Assembly (NCBI GenBank): GCA_031216915.1
Contig: CM062291.1
Location: 37,700,484 to 37,764,483 of the forward strand
DNA: 64,000 nt
Direction: 5' to 3'
Source of the DNA: Pictodentalium vernedei
Taxonomy: Eukaryota > Mollusca > Scaphopoda > Dentaliida > Dentaliidae
The notes under the pieces were generated by a model. It was not told the origin of the DNA and made no database searches. It worked only from the letters and a program-made list of their open reading frames with translations. The first letter of the stretch is position 1; every line of letters starts with the position of its first letter. Position numbers and translations under genes: made by a program. Below, one piece after another: positions 1 to 10,337 of this stretch.

Positions 1-80
1 TGAGAATTTAAAACATTATATCATGTTTGACAGAGCTCGCTGAGCTCTGTCAAACAAGATATGATTTGTTAAATTTTTCA
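1..80. mobile_element. Partial hairpin MITE at the window edge
   Basis: A near-perfect hairpin centred near base 40 has arms containing GTTTGACAGAGCTC and its complement. The same core recurs at about 9613-9651, 26278-26312 and 55685, and decayed near 46005 and 50130. The left end is cut by the window. This DNA is intronic or upstream of the ABCF1 exons. Confidence 0.6.
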
Positions 81-459
81 TGCAGCATGGGCAATACGGA
101 GTGAATGACAAAAATTATGAAATACTACCAGAGTGCTAGGAGTTAAATGATAAATAAATCACCAACTCGATGAAATAAATAGGCTAGATCCTTTTTTTGC
201 CATGATGATATTTTTACCATGCATTAAACCTGAAAAATAGAACAAAGAAATGCACAGCTGAAACACTACTATAAACTACCACGGTTGTACTACAATTAGT
301 ATAAAGAATTGGAATTATGTCTGAACATAATACCATGATGTCATAATCTTCATTCATAAAAAATCAACTAACAAGATGCTGAGTGATTCTTTAAATGTTT
401 GTAAACAAGTCACTAAAGGGAGATAATTTATAAAGATAAATTGGTTATTACAACCAAGT

Positions 460-590
460 GAGTTTCCAAGATGGTGTATTGAAGTCTCAACCTTTCCTCC
501 AGGACATATTTTGACTCATTCTAATGGACTCAAAATATATGCCTGGAGACAGGGTCTCGACTTCAGTACACCACCTCAGAAAACCACATG
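460..590. repeat. Foldback element
   Basis: Inverted arms pair GTGTATTGAAGTC with GACTTCAGTACAC, and CCTCCAGG-CATATTTTGA with a degenerate complement ending CCTGGAG. The spacer is about 20 bp. It is probably an old MITE; no terminal family motif was recognised. The remaining non-exonic sequence between here and 1149 is AT-rich with one MITE-like remnant. Confidence 0.5.
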
Positions 591-620
591 ATGTTAATAA
601 CCTATATGTCTCATTTTCAT

Positions 621-830
621 TTAACCCTTAAAGATGTACAGAATTTGATACATTTCTGTAACTCTTTTACAATCTACATCCTCTGGCTTTGCAGTTTTTC
701 CAGGCAAGTCCTGGCTACCTAACTTTAGGAGCTGCACCCTTTCAGAAACAGGTGCTTGGAATGCAACTCATAAGCTTATCCCAAGTCTGCATGTTGCGGT
801 GCTTATTGGCCTTGAAGGGGTAAATGTTTG
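621..830. mobile_element. Decayed TTAA-type MITE remnant
   Basis: It begins TTAACCCTTAAAG and ends near CCTTGAAGGGGTAAA, a degenerate inverted terminal pair. Inside is a segment reading GGAGCTGCACCCTTTCAGAA that recurs at 1239-1258. It resembles the TTAACCCTTAAG family at 1308-1559. Confidence 0.4.
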
Positions 831-1149
831 GTCCTTCTGATTTTTATCAAGGATTAAAGTAGCTTTTCAGGCACATTATGTTCACCTTCAACAAAATATG
901 TGTAATGTAGCTGCAAATTTTTCCTTTCGTGATAGAAATCCATTTGCTGAACATTTGATTGAAAGTTTTGAAGTCATTGAATGATTTTAATTTAATAAAT
1001 GATGAATGTTATCTTGGAAAATCGAAATGTAGGAGACATTTTTTAAAGAAGGTAAAATGTAAATATAAGGAGGTTTTTGTCTTTAATATTATTCATATGT
1101 TTTTGACTCTTCAGCATGGTATTTAAAAACTTTATTTATTATTTTTCAG

Positions 1150-1182
1150 TCTAAAGGGGAATTTAGAAAGAACCATAGAGCA
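1150..1182 (+). CDS. ABCF1: ABCF1-type ATPase, internal exon 1 of 5 in window
   Basis: A 33-nt exon between acceptor TTTTTCAG and donor GTGAGT. It reads SKGEFRKNHRA in phase 0. In ABCF1 proteins a GE-RKNHR segment precedes the linker to the second ABC domain's signature region, and the next exon continues in frame with RIGKYDQH. The exon is too short to call alone; the call rests on in-frame continuity with four further exons. Exons carrying the first ABC domain and the second Walker A must lie left of the window, because I see no GxGKST-type exon in 1-1149. Introns here are full of MITEs. Confidence 0.8.
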
Positions 1183-1307
1183 GTGAGTATAATATACTTG
1201 TGAATGCTATCAATTTCATCAGTATATCCTTTACTTTAGGAGCTGCACCCTTTCAGAAACAGGTCTTTTTCATTGTTGTATGGTTATGTCCATTGGTCCA
1301 TTTGCTT

Positions 1308-1559
1308 TTAACCCTTAAGTCCTCAGATTAATTTTAAAGTATTTATGGCCTTTTTCTGCTTACATAGTTATTGATGACTTGTCAGTGGTTCTACATCACT
1401 GCTGGCTGCCTATACAGGCAGCCAGCAGTGATGTAGAACCACTGCCAGGGAAAATTCAGTCTTCATACAAGAGTAATAAAAAAGATTACACAAGGGAGCA
1501 CCTGCTTCAATGCAATATAAAAGTGGCGGTTTGGGGCTATATGGGGGCTTAAGGGTTAA
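1308..1559. mobile_element. TTAA-type MITE with a 29-bp perfect palindrome
   Basis: It is bounded by TTAACCCTTAAG and CTTAAGGGTTAA, so the termini are inverted repeats flanked by TTAA. Perfect 29-bp arms lie at 1383-1411 and 1416-1444 with a 4-base loop. TTAA target sites with CCCTT-type ends are typical of piggyBac-derived MITEs. There is no coding capacity. It lies in the intron between the first two ABCF1 exons seen here. Confidence 0.75.
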
Positions 1560-2171
1560 TTGATCACATAATAAGTTCAAAACCAAATGTCTAATGGGTC
1601 CCCCATATGGTGTATTGATGGCGATAGTCTACATGCAGTCAAGTACAATTATTGTCATGACACCAATCTATTGAGAAAATATGTTGGATGTCAGTATTAC
1701 AAATGGTTTGTTCTATTAATAACCCAAATATTTTCTCACCTGACTTGCATGTTATGACTAATTGTACACAACCAGTGGTGGTGGAAACACGGATGAGGTG
1801 AGTTGGGTAGGTGTGGAGGCATCGGCACATCATCATAATGAACAGAAGTGTCTAAATATGCACAAATCCACTTTATACTGAAAGAGTTGAATAAATCTTT
1901 GATACATAGAATACAATAGAGTTGTAGACGAGAGGAAGTGCCTGGTACCAGTGGTTTTGTGCTCTGAACAAAACAAAATGTGTGAAAACACTGTAGATTT
2001 TTCTTTTCTTTGTTTTTGTGTGTGGGGGTTGGGAGGTGGGGGTGAAGGGGCATTGGAGTTGGTAATTCTATACATGACGGTATAAGTTATGAAAATTTTA
2101 AGTTATTGTTTTATACCAGTTGTTGCATTGCAAACTTTACATAATTTTTGCGTTTTTTTTTCATTTTACAG

Positions 2172-2243
2172 AGGATAGGTAAATATGATCAGCATTCTTC
2201 AGATCAGCTGAATTTAGAAGAAACACCAACTGAATATTTACAG
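2172..2243 (+). CDS. ABCF1: ABCF1-type ATPase, exon 2 of 5, followed by a GC donor
   Basis: A 72-nt, 24-codon exon after acceptor TTTTTCATTTTACAG. It starts RIGKYDQH and ends LEETPTEYLQ. The EETPTEYLQ string matches the conserved ABCF1 stretch just before the LPYQDARK-like segment, which begins the next exon. The exon ends CAG and is followed by GCAAGT, so the intron at 2244-3482 seems to be of GC-AG type; no GT lies at the required position. Both ends are phase 0. The other strand carries an unrelated open frame across this exon, which I disregard. Confidence 0.88.
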
Positions 2244-2389
2244 GCAAGTTACAATTCATATTAGTGTCGAAAATGATTTGGTACAATGTAATGCCAAAAA
2301 GGTGACATACATAATTGCTCGTTTCCCAGGCTCCAATATATGCTTGAAAAAAGTGTGGGTTCAGCAGCATTTTTATTTATTTTTAAAAA

Positions 2390-2843
2390 AGGTTTATTTC
2401 TGACTTTTATAACCTCAGAACAGGTGCCCTTTACATGCCATCATGAGTAGGTCCTGCTTACAATAGACAAATTACCAAGGCCGTGGGTTCTAGTCAAGCC
2501 TTGGCTGCCTTAACAGGTAATCAAGATTGGACTAGAGATCGCTGCTAAGCCATTGGACGTGTTCAGGCTGTGGTCAGGTGACAATTCAGGACAATTGTCC
2601 AGGCCCTTGAAGGTTAAAAAATACAAATAAAGTAAGCCACAGTTATAAATTCAAAGAAAATATCAGTATTTTGGCAAAATCTAATGCTTTGACCAGTACA
2701 GTAATGCCCACTCAGTTGAATATTTCTCAACCCTAAAGGCCTAGTTCCGACTTTGATGCCTTTTTACTGCCAAAAAACAGGTGTCCCAAATGCCATCAAG
2801 TACAACCAAAATGTATAAAACTCTCCAGTTCTTTAAGGGTTAA
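2390..2843. repeat. Decayed TTAA-MITE relatives in an ABCF1 intron
   Basis: At 2727-2843 the ends TCAACCCTAAAGG and CTTTAAGGGTTAA are a mutated inverted pair. At 2400-2620 lies a related segment ending CCCTTGAAGGTTAAA. Both are too eroded for exact borders. The rest of the intron to 3218 shows nothing I can name. Confidence 0.35.
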
Positions 2844-3218
2844 TTAATAACCCAGGCCACGTTTGTCTGGCTCTAAAAACAATACAATTTCTGCAATTTT
2901 TTAACTTTTGTTTAGCCAATGATAACGCATTGGAAAAAACACTTTTTGCTTAGCTTGTTCCAATGAGGTATCTTAAGGTATGTTTTGGAAACAACAAGTA
3001 AAATATTTAGTTATTGAGAAAAAATGGTAGTATGCCGATAGGACAGATTTCTCTGAAAGGTCTAATATAACATAAGCTCTGGCATTTGTTCTGAAATTGA
3101 TTTCTGAAAAGACTAGACTATCATCACTCACAAAATGTTTGAATGTAGATTAACAGAGATATTGCTCAGACTTAGATTTTGAGATAATTGCCCTTTTCTT
3201 AGGCTTCTGTGCACCATG

Positions 3219-3414
3219 TTAACCCTTTACCTTACGTAACAGTAAAAAACGGCCAGGAAATTAAACAAAATGAGCCTACCACAGCCTAAAATACCCTACA
3301 AATGTCTCAATAAAACCATATTTGTATGGTTTTATTAAAATATTGTGAAACTTTTTTCCAAAAATGTGAAATTTAATTTATTTTTAAAAAAAGCTGTGTT
3401 GGATAAAGGGTTAA
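3219..3414. mobile_element. CCCTTTACC-family MITE (copy 1)
   Basis: It begins TTAACCCTTTACCTTACG and ends GGATAAAGGGTTAA. The centre pairs AAAACCATATTTG with its complement. It is a diverged member of the family that is better preserved at 9924, 22936, 33679 and 44694. It lies 68 bp upstream of the third ABCF1 exon. Confidence 0.7.
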
Positions 3415-3482
3415 TGAATAAATTGTTCAAGATTTCACCATATTGTTACACAATCATATTTTGATAATCTTGTATCTTTCAG

Positions 3483-3644
3483 AGAGTATTTAATATGCCC
3501 TATCAAGATTCTAGGAAGACATTAGGTCGGTTTGGTTTATCAAGTCATGCTCATACTATCCAAATAAATGACTTATCAGGAGGACAGAAGTCGAGAGTTG
3601 CTTTTGCTGATCTTTCTTGCAAAGCTCCTGATGTTTTGATATTG
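3483..3644 (+). CDS. ABCF1: ABCF1-type ATPase, exon 3 of 5 (ABC signature)
   Basis: A 162-nt, 54-codon exon from acceptor TTGTATCTTTCAG to donor GTGAGT. It starts [12 protein letters not shown], then has [14 protein letters not shown] and the ABC signature [12 protein letters not shown], and ends PDVLIL, the hydrophobic start of the Walker B strand. ABCF1 (ABC50) is a soluble ABC ATPase without membrane domains that binds eIF2 and ribosomes and supports translation initiation; that role is family knowledge. The segment [18 protein letters not shown] fits ABCF1 better than ABCF2 or ABCF3. The frame is phase 0 and Walker B is completed by the next exon. The following intron (3645-7185) holds several repeats. 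Confidence 0.95.
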
Positions 3645-3734
3645 GTGAGTTATGTTTTGTCATGTAATCTTCACCCATGCAGTGTTGACGGTACCATTAT
3701 CTTATCTTAAAAGTGTGTTTTATTTCATACCATA

Positions 3735-4000
3735 CCTTATCCATATTTGGATCAAGCCTGGAAATAAGCAGTCTCATTTGCATAATGAGGTCCCCAGAGG
3801 GCGAATTTGCTGATGCTATCACATACAGTGGGCCAATTTATCCTCCGAGTACCTCTTTCTTTTTAGACCAGAGACCCTGATTCACATTGAGGTTCCCTGA
3901 GCAGGGTAGCATCACCAAATTCACCTCTGTAGACCTCCTTCTGCAGATGACTGTCACACTATTTCCAGGCTTGATTTGGATCGAACCCATTTATCTCATA
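3735..4000. mobile_element. Foldback MITE sharing sequence with 38663-38886
   Basis: It starts near AAGCCTGGAAATAAG and ends CTATTTCCAGGCTTG. Internal strings AATGAGGTCCCCAGAGGG and GGCCAATTTATCCT recur, directly or inverted, at 38700-38850. Terminal inverted repeats and a second copy support a MITE; the superfamily is unknown. It lies in the long ABCF1 intron. Confidence 0.6.
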
Positions 4001-4714
4001 ACATTTAAGGTCCAAAAGATTTGTTTTGAAAAATCTTTCATGCATCAAATGAAGTGTGAAGTACATGACTCTTCTTGCTCTTATGTATATGCGACAGTAC
4101 AGTTTACCTAAAATCAATGTGACATCAGTTCAAATCTCACTTATGTATTATTAGTAAGAGAAGTCTGACTGTTGCTTTCCACTGTATCTCCAGCTTCTCA
4201 TTGGGTTATCCAGCATCTCTCTGAGTTCTTCAGCCCTGTCAACCTGTCATACTCTCCGCTCAGTTACATAAATACCTCTAGTTGGGTGTAATAAGGGGCA
4301 TTGCCTTATGACATGCCATGCAGACCAGCATGACAGAAAAAAAACACTTCACTGTCTACATATGCAAATTTAGTAATACCACTTACCTTTTCATTAAATT
4401 CTAAGTGGCTTTGTTGAAAACCTTGATTTTCAAGGTACATGCCAAGTACACTGGCAGTTGTTTGTAGCCAAGACTTTCCTAGACACAATTGCAGAGACAA
4501 CATGAATTGTCATAGTGTTACAACAGTGTGTGAAAAATCTCCAGGCCTATAAGGATTAATATCTCCCATATAAGATATAACACTGAACTGTTTATCAAAT
4601 ATTGGCTCAAAAGTGATATGAAAGTAAACTATGACACTGTGATGTTTGTTTTACAAAAATATAGCTTACAACACGATTCCTTTACCCCCTTCCTTCTCCC
4701 CTGTGGGAACCTAA

Positions 4715-5290
4715 GGAAGTGGAATATAGAGGATATCTACGCTGTTTTAGTGAATATTGGGAATTATCTCATGAGTGTGGACCAGAAAGTTTTATTTTTT
4801 GTGAGTGCTTGCGCGAGTGAAAAATATTACTTTACTCCGGTTCACAGGAGTGAGATAATTCCCGATATTCACTAAAATAGCATGGATTTTCTTTTTATTA
4901 TATGCTGTGTGACATTTTATTGTGCCATATGCAGCAACCCAAGTTTCAAGACAATAACAAACATCTGTTGATCGTTCCTTCAAGGCAACATTCAAGGCGA
5001 CTTCAGGCACTGAAGCGTAACATCATTTAGGAAGCTTGTGAAAAAAGTCATCGTGTGGACCTGAAAGTATTATTTTTCAGGTCCACACTCATGAGATAAT
5101 TCCAGATACTGACTAAAATAGAGTAGATTTTCCTTTTTATTATATTCTACGAGACATTTTATTGCACAATATTCAGCCCAATTCAACCCCAAATGTGTAT
5201 GTTTCAAAACAATAACAAAAATCAGCTGATCATTCCCTCAAGGCGACGTGATGTGGCATAGCGTGATGTCATTTAGGAGGCTACTGAGGG
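4715..5290. repeat. Direct and inverted repeat block in an ABCF1 intron
   Basis: TAGTGAATATTGGGAATTAT at 4749 is answered by an inverted copy (AATTCCCGATATTCACTA) near 4858. GTGTGGACC-GAAAGT recurs near 5055. A segment with TTTTATTATAT and GACATTTTATTG occurs twice, at 4890-4915 and 5140-5165. This is an old composite of foldback units with no open frame of note. Confidence 0.5.
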
Positions 5291-5394
5291 ATATTCCTCA
5301 ACATCCATTGAGTCAATGGATATTGAGACATATCTTTTAGATCATTTGCGATAATTCACAGGCTAGCGTATAATAAATTTCTTGTATCTGTTAC

Positions 5395-5590
5395 TCAGTA
5401 ATAACCTCTACTCCACTGGTAAAATCAGGCCTGGTAACCATTGCAATGATGATGATGATGATGAGTGGAAGTCCTCTAAAGTGGGCAGCAAAGTTATAAA
5501 TGATTGGCTAAACTGACTTCATGCCTTTGTTGTGATCATGATATAGCCATAGTTACTGAAAGTGATCTTGAACACCAATAAATATAACTC
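5395..5590 (+). repeat. Short SINE-like repeat, old copy
   Basis: It has the diagnostic strings TGGTAAAATCAGGCC, GTGGAAGTCCTCTAAAGTGG and GATTGGCTAAACT and ends CTTGAACACCAATAAATA. The family is best preserved at 43117-43332 and 46383-46610. A (GAT)n expansion interrupts this copy near 5447-5462. Confidence 0.6.
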
Positions 5591-5629
5591 CTCAAAACAA
5601 GCTGTTCTGAAAACATGTTGATTTTATTT

Positions 5630-6735
5630 TTAGCTCGACTTTGACGTAAGTCAAATTTGACCTTATGCCATGGCCAGTCGTCCGTCTGTCTGCCAACAAT
5701 TCAATACGGCTCGGGCTAGAGGCCGTATTTATGAACCGATCTTTACGAAACTTCTTGAGTACCTTTGTTATCACCATGGGACGAGAACGATTGTTTTTGG
5801 GTGCAGTCAAAAATTCAAGATGGCCACCAGCAGCCATTTTGTACTTTAGTTAGTGCAATCAGTTTTTTGTACAGAACTGCTGTATGAAAGTTCTGATTTG
5901 AATAAATTTTTGCATGAATGTTTAGTAACATGGAATATATCACATATATTACGGGTTTTTTTCTCGTGTAGAAATTATGCAGATTAGATGAACTTTGATT
6001 TATTCAGTGCTACTTATACAGTGTAAGTGCACATGTCAATACGGCTAGGACTGGAGGCTGTATTTATGAACTGATCTTCATGAAACTTCTTGGGGACCTT
6101 TGTTATCACCTTGGGACCCGAACAAGTGTTTTGGGGTGCGGTCTAAAATTCAAGATGACTGCCGGCAGCCATTTTGAACCAAAATTAGGTACAATTAGTT
6201 TTTGGTACAGAACTTCTATATGAAGTTTCTGATTTGAATAAATTTTTAAATGAATGTTTAGTAACATGGAATACATCACATATAATACGTTTTTTTTCTC
6301 ATGCAGAAATTGTGCAAATTAGATGAACTTTGATTTATTCAGTGCTACTTATACACAGTAAGTGCCATGTCAATACGGCTTGGGCTAGAGGCTGTATTTA
6401 TGAACCGATCTTCACGAAAACTTCTTGGGTATCTTTGTTATCACCTTGGGACGAGAACGAGTGTTTCTGGGTGTGGTCCAAAATTCAAGTTGGCTTCCAG
6501 TGGCCATTTTGTACCGAAATTAGGTCCAATTAGTTTTTTGTACCCAACTTCTATATGGCTTGTATTTATGAACCGATCTTCACAAAACTTCTTGGGTCCT
6601 TTGTTATCATCTTGGGACAGGAACAAGTGTTTTGAGGTGCCTTTGTTATCACTGTGCTATGAGAACAAATATTTTTGGGGTTCAGTCAGACCCACTCTGG
6701 GACTCAAAAGATTTCTTTTCTAGTTTAGCATCTAA
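5630..6735 (+). mobile_element. Tandem-core element with ~337-bp units
   Basis: A head TTAGCTCGACTTTGACGTAA is followed by GTCCGTCTGTCTG-type simple repeat and then a tandem core. The string CAATACGGCT starts units at about 5701, 6038 and 6371, so the period is about 336 bp; a partial fourth unit begins near 6558. Head plus microsatellite plus tandem core matches the pearl-type layout seen elsewhere in the window. Short open frames inside repeat the unit and are not genes. It sits in the ABCF1 intron 3645-7185. Confidence 0.65.
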
Positions 6736-7185
6736 CTGTCACCCACCTTTATGATACTTCACCTATACATATGTTAAGGCTACGGTCAGTATTTATGTAC
6801 AGACTGTTACAATACTTTATATGTACCTTTGTTATCAGGTCATTACCTAGATTTTTGTCATTGCTGTGTCACATACTATACATGTACATGTCTTAACAAG
6901 TTGAGCTACAGTGTCATTGACACTTTCAATTGAATTGGAGGAGATTGTGTAGCTTTAGTTGTTCTGCCAACAACAAAGTTTGAGGAAATTTGACATTTAC
7001 CTTCTGTTTTTGTGACTCTCTATGGGAATGAATGGCTCAGTGTCATTTTAAGTGAGATTATGGTTTTCATAACTTTTCAAAATGAAGGAAGAAAAACAAA
7101 AACAAAAAATAAGATTCAATTCAACAATAAGCTGATCTTCATAGAAATGAATTAAGTAAAAACTCAGTATATTTTCTATCCACAG

Positions 7186-7258
7186 GACGAACCAACAAAT
7201 AACCTCGACATTGAATCTATAGATGCCTTAGCTGATGCCATTTGTGCATTTAAAGGAG
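7186..7258 (+). CDS. ABCF1: ABCF1-type ATPase, exon 4 of 5 (Walker B)
   Basis: A 73-nt exon between acceptor TTTTCTATCCACAG and donor GTATGT. It reads [15 protein letters not shown], then ADAICAFKG, and ends with one base of a split codon. Joined to the previous exon's LIL it gives the ABCF Walker B and D-loop [11 protein letters not shown], with the catalytic glutamate of DE intact. The boundaries are set by homology and consensus splice sites. The exon stays in phase 1 into the next one. Confidence 0.95.
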
Positions 7259-7316
7259 GTATGTTAATTATTTTTAGCTTTCGATATGCAACACACTCAA
7301 AAGAGATTGTTGTGAG

Positions 7317-7466
7317 GTATACTATAAGTTATGGGACATTTAATTTTGCAGATACAGTGTCACATGAGGTGACATGAGAACAGTATTAGGAAAGGCTTTA
7401 GCCAAACCTATTATTGTTCTCACTGAGCCTCATGTGATACTCTATCCACCAACTAAATGTTCCATA
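7317..7466. mobile_element. Foldback MITE
   Basis: Arms pair ATTATGGAACATTTAGTTGG (inverted, right) with TTATGGGACATTTAATTTTG (left), and TGTCACATGAGG with CCTCATGTGATA. The centre is AAAGGCTTTAGCCAAACCT. It lies 59 bp downstream of the Walker B exon. The remaining intron to 8749 holds AT-rich sequence in which I recognise nothing. Confidence 0.55.
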
Positions 7467-8749
7467 ATGTATTTATTATGCCAGCATTTTTTTCTCTGAA
7501 ATGTAAGGTTTGTTTGCAAACCGTTTCATGTTTTTATTAAACTTTCCTACCAACATTCATTTGTTTACAAATGTAGATGAGTAGTGATACATTGCAAGGG
7601 GAATAATCCAACATCTCATTGATCCTCAAAAAAATTATTGATTATTGCCTCTGATGTTTTTGGGTGCATTTACAATTTTACCTGTTTTCCAATGCTTTGA
7701 ACTGAAAACAAACTTTCAAAAGTGCCAATTAGCTGAATTCAGGCTTCAATTTTGGTGATAAAAGCAAAATGGCTAACAGTGACAATTAATATACCCCTAG
7801 TGTTGGTATATTGAATTAATACTGGGTCTCGTTGACCATTTTTGTCAGTGTATTCCTTAGTCCTTTGTCACTAGTTATGACCGTTCCTTGGTTAATCTTG
7901 CTCGTGTAATAATGGATTACCTACATCCATCTGTGTGCCTATCTGTTCATCCATTCTAAATCAGTAAGGCCTAAAAAAGTAAAAACTCTGTTTCTCAAGC
8001 CCTCCCACATGGTCCTTTTGGCTGCCGCATGCTCTCTTTTTATAACCAATGCAAACTTAAAAAAAATAAAAATTAAATTGTTTATGTCTGATGTGTTACC
8101 CAAGTTAATAGAACTGATAAATTTGTCCCTTGAGTTTAGTATTGCAAAGCCTTCTTGCACTCATGGGCCAAAATACACCACCACCCATGTTATTCTGTAG
8201 ATTGAGACCTAAAACATAAAACAAACCAAGAACATGACCTTTTGATGGCAAATAAATAATTACAAAAATAAGAAATAAAATAAAAAAAGCCACCCACCCG
8301 CATGCAGTTTTACAACAAAATGGTCTGAGAAACAGAAGATCTACTTTGTGGGGCCTAATTTCAAACATTGACAGATTGTTATTAACTTGAGTATAAATCT
8401 TCCCTATCGTATGTCAAATATTCACAATGCAAAATTAATATTCCCGACGTTTTCATTCAGCAGTTCTCCTTTTTTTGTTTGTTGGAAAACACGCATGTCA
8501 GACTTAATTTTTGCTCAACTTCACCAGTAGTTGATGGATTATAATGAAATTACTCCCAGGTGCAAAATTTGAGCTAAATATTGCACATGTTGGAATTCAT
8601 AGCTGACAAAGGTACACTCACATAGATCTAAACATATATATAGATAGATATAGATCTAAATTTGTGGTTTGTTTTGTTGTGGGTAGAGATACCACAATAC
8701 AGCTTTCTCTTTGATTACAGTGCTGAGTTTTTCGTATTTATTTTTTCAG

Positions 8750-8919
8750 GTGTTATAATTGTGAGTCACGATGAGCGATTGATACGAGACACTGAATGTC
8801 AATTGTGGGTAGTGGAAGACCAGACAGTCAATGAAATTGATGGAGGTTTTGATGAATATCGAAAAGAACTGTTGGAAGCATTGGGAGAAGAAATTGCAAT
8901 GCCAACAGCACCTAATTAA
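8750..8919 (+). CDS. ABCF1: ABCF1-type ATPase, terminal exon with stop
   Basis: A 170-nt exon after acceptor TTTATTTTTTCAG. Two bases complete the split glycine codon. It reads [46 protein letters not shown] and ends TAPN with TAA at 8917-8919. The H-loop histidine lies in IVSHD, and CQLWVVE-Q-V--IDG-F--Y resembles the ABCF1 C-terminus, with a short family-like tail. An upstream ATG at 8662 opens the same frame but lies in the intron; homology fixes the acceptor at 8750. Confidence 0.95.
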
Positions 8920-8979
8920 CAGTTGTGTAATTTAGGAAATCTAATGATTAACTGTTTTAGTGCCAACTCTTAATTTCAT

Positions 8980-8985
8980 AATAAA
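8980..8985 (+). promoter_or_regulatory. Polyadenylation signal of the ABCF1-type gene
   Basis: AATAAA 61 bases after the stop codon, in an AT-rich 3' UTR with a T-rich, GT-containing stretch downstream (8990-9010). The cleavage site is not visible. Motif and position are typical; use is inferred. Confidence 0.6.
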
Positions 8986-9171
8986 TTCCATGTACCTTTG
9001 TCTTTTCTAATTAAATGCTGTTATGTGGCATACTGTTAGAAAAGGCTTTCTGATGTGATACATAGAAGTAATTCATGAGTTTACTGAAACAATGCTCAAG
9101 ACAGGGATGAATGTTTTCCATTTTTCAAAAGTATTTCCTCTTCTTGTGTTGCCCCAAAAATTATTATCCTC

Positions 9172-9375
9172 TTAACCCTTTAGGGCCCGGAGATTTTTGT
9201 ACTTTTTCACTATACTTTGAAAGTCTACCTCCAGTGGCTTTGCAGTTGTTTCTAGTCATGTCTTGGCTGCCTACAGGGAAAACAAGTTTTGGGTTTACCC
9301 AAACAATGCATGTTGGGGCACCGTTCCTTTGCATTAAAAAGTTATCAAAGTCAAAATTAGGCCCTTAAGAGTTAA
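9172..9375. mobile_element. TTAA-type MITE
   Basis: It begins TTAACCCTTTAGGGCC and ends GGCCCTTAAGAGTTAA, an imperfect inverted pair flanked by TTAA. Inside is CTTGGCTGCCTACAGGG, related to the MITE at 621-830. It lies just beyond the ABCF1 3' end. Confidence 0.65.
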
Positions 9376-9525
9376 AATAAGCAGTAGTATTCAGCAGTTG
9401 TTGAGAATTTAACAATCACACCTTGTTTGATAGAACACTCAGTCAAATGAATTGTAAAACTCCTCAATACTAGGTGATTAACAGTATTGCTGAAGAGTGA
9501 TAAACAGTAGACTGCAGGTGATATA

Positions 9526-9734
9526 TTAACCCTCTGCCGCTGATGTCAAAATACTGTCATTTCAATGAACATTTTTTTCCATGATGCAACTAACAAATTA
9601 ACCAATTTAGTCTTGTTTGACAGAGCTCAGTGAGCTCTGTCAAACAAGATTGAATTGGTTAAATATCTAGTTGCATTATATGAGAAATTGCCACTTGAAA
9701 TTTGGGTATTTCAACATCAGTGTGAAGAGGTTAA
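9526..9734. mobile_element. TTAA-type MITE, GACAGAGCTC hairpin family
   Basis: The termini TTAACCCTCTGCCGCTGATG and CATCAGTGTGAAGAGGTTAA are inverted repeats. The centre is a near-perfect hairpin with GTTTGACAGAGCTC arms (9613-9651), flanked by AACCAATTTAGTC and GATTGAATTGGTT. Related copies lie at 45911-46110 and 50020-50254. Confidence 0.8.
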
Positions 9735-9923
9735 ACTAGTAGAATACAAGAGATATATTGTATAATATTTTCACCCATTTAAAACACAAGTATACTGATA
9801 TATCAGTTGGTAAATACATATTTCGCCTTGCCGAGAATGATGCCAGTGTTCCATACCTATTTTCACAAAAGTTTAAATCAAGGCGAATGATTATCACATT
9901 ATCCATAGACATTAGCATTGCAT

Positions 9924-10162
9924 TTAACCCTTTATCCAACGCAGACGATATCAAAATTTATTATTTTAAATATCGTGTTTTAAATTTTTTCCAAAAAATT
10001 CATTAAAACCATATCATGTGACCCCTGATTGGAATGAGCTCAATGAGCTCGTTCCAATGAGGGGTCACATGATATGGTTTTTTTTAAATATTTAGAAAAA
10101 TTTTATTTTTTCAACTGCTCAATTTGCATATTATGTGGGCGCTTCGTTAGGTAAAGGGTTAA
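9924..10162. mobile_element. CCCTTTACC-family MITE (copy 2, type I)
   Basis: It is flanked by TTAA on both sides; ends are CCCTTTATCCAACGCAGACG and CGCTTCGTTAGGTAAAGGG. The hairpin core has arms with CATGTGACCCCT and centre GAGCTCAATGAGCTC. Non-autonomous, no open frame. Confidence 0.85.
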
Positions 10163-10199
10163 CTCACTGCCTTATGCTCTGTTGTGTTGTCAAATAGAA

Positions 10200-10337
10200 A
10201 AATACCCTGTTACCCTCCCAATGAGGATGCCACATATATAGTTTTGATGAATTTTTTTAAAGAAATTGTTTTTTTTAACTGCTTAATTTGTAAATTACGT
10301 AGCCGAATATGGCTGATTTGTGAGGTAAAGGATTAAA
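10200..10337. repeat. Half of a CCCTTTACC-family MITE
   Basis: It keeps the right half only: TAACTGCTTAATTTG, then AAATTACGTAG, ending TGAGGTAAAGGATTAA. The left half is degraded. From 10340 to about 12000 I see no gene, tandem array or recognisable element. Confidence 0.45.

Noticed and set aside
5665-6723. Repeated short open frames (for example AVFMNRSS) as a gene family
   Set aside because: They are translations of the same tandem unit in a non-coding element.
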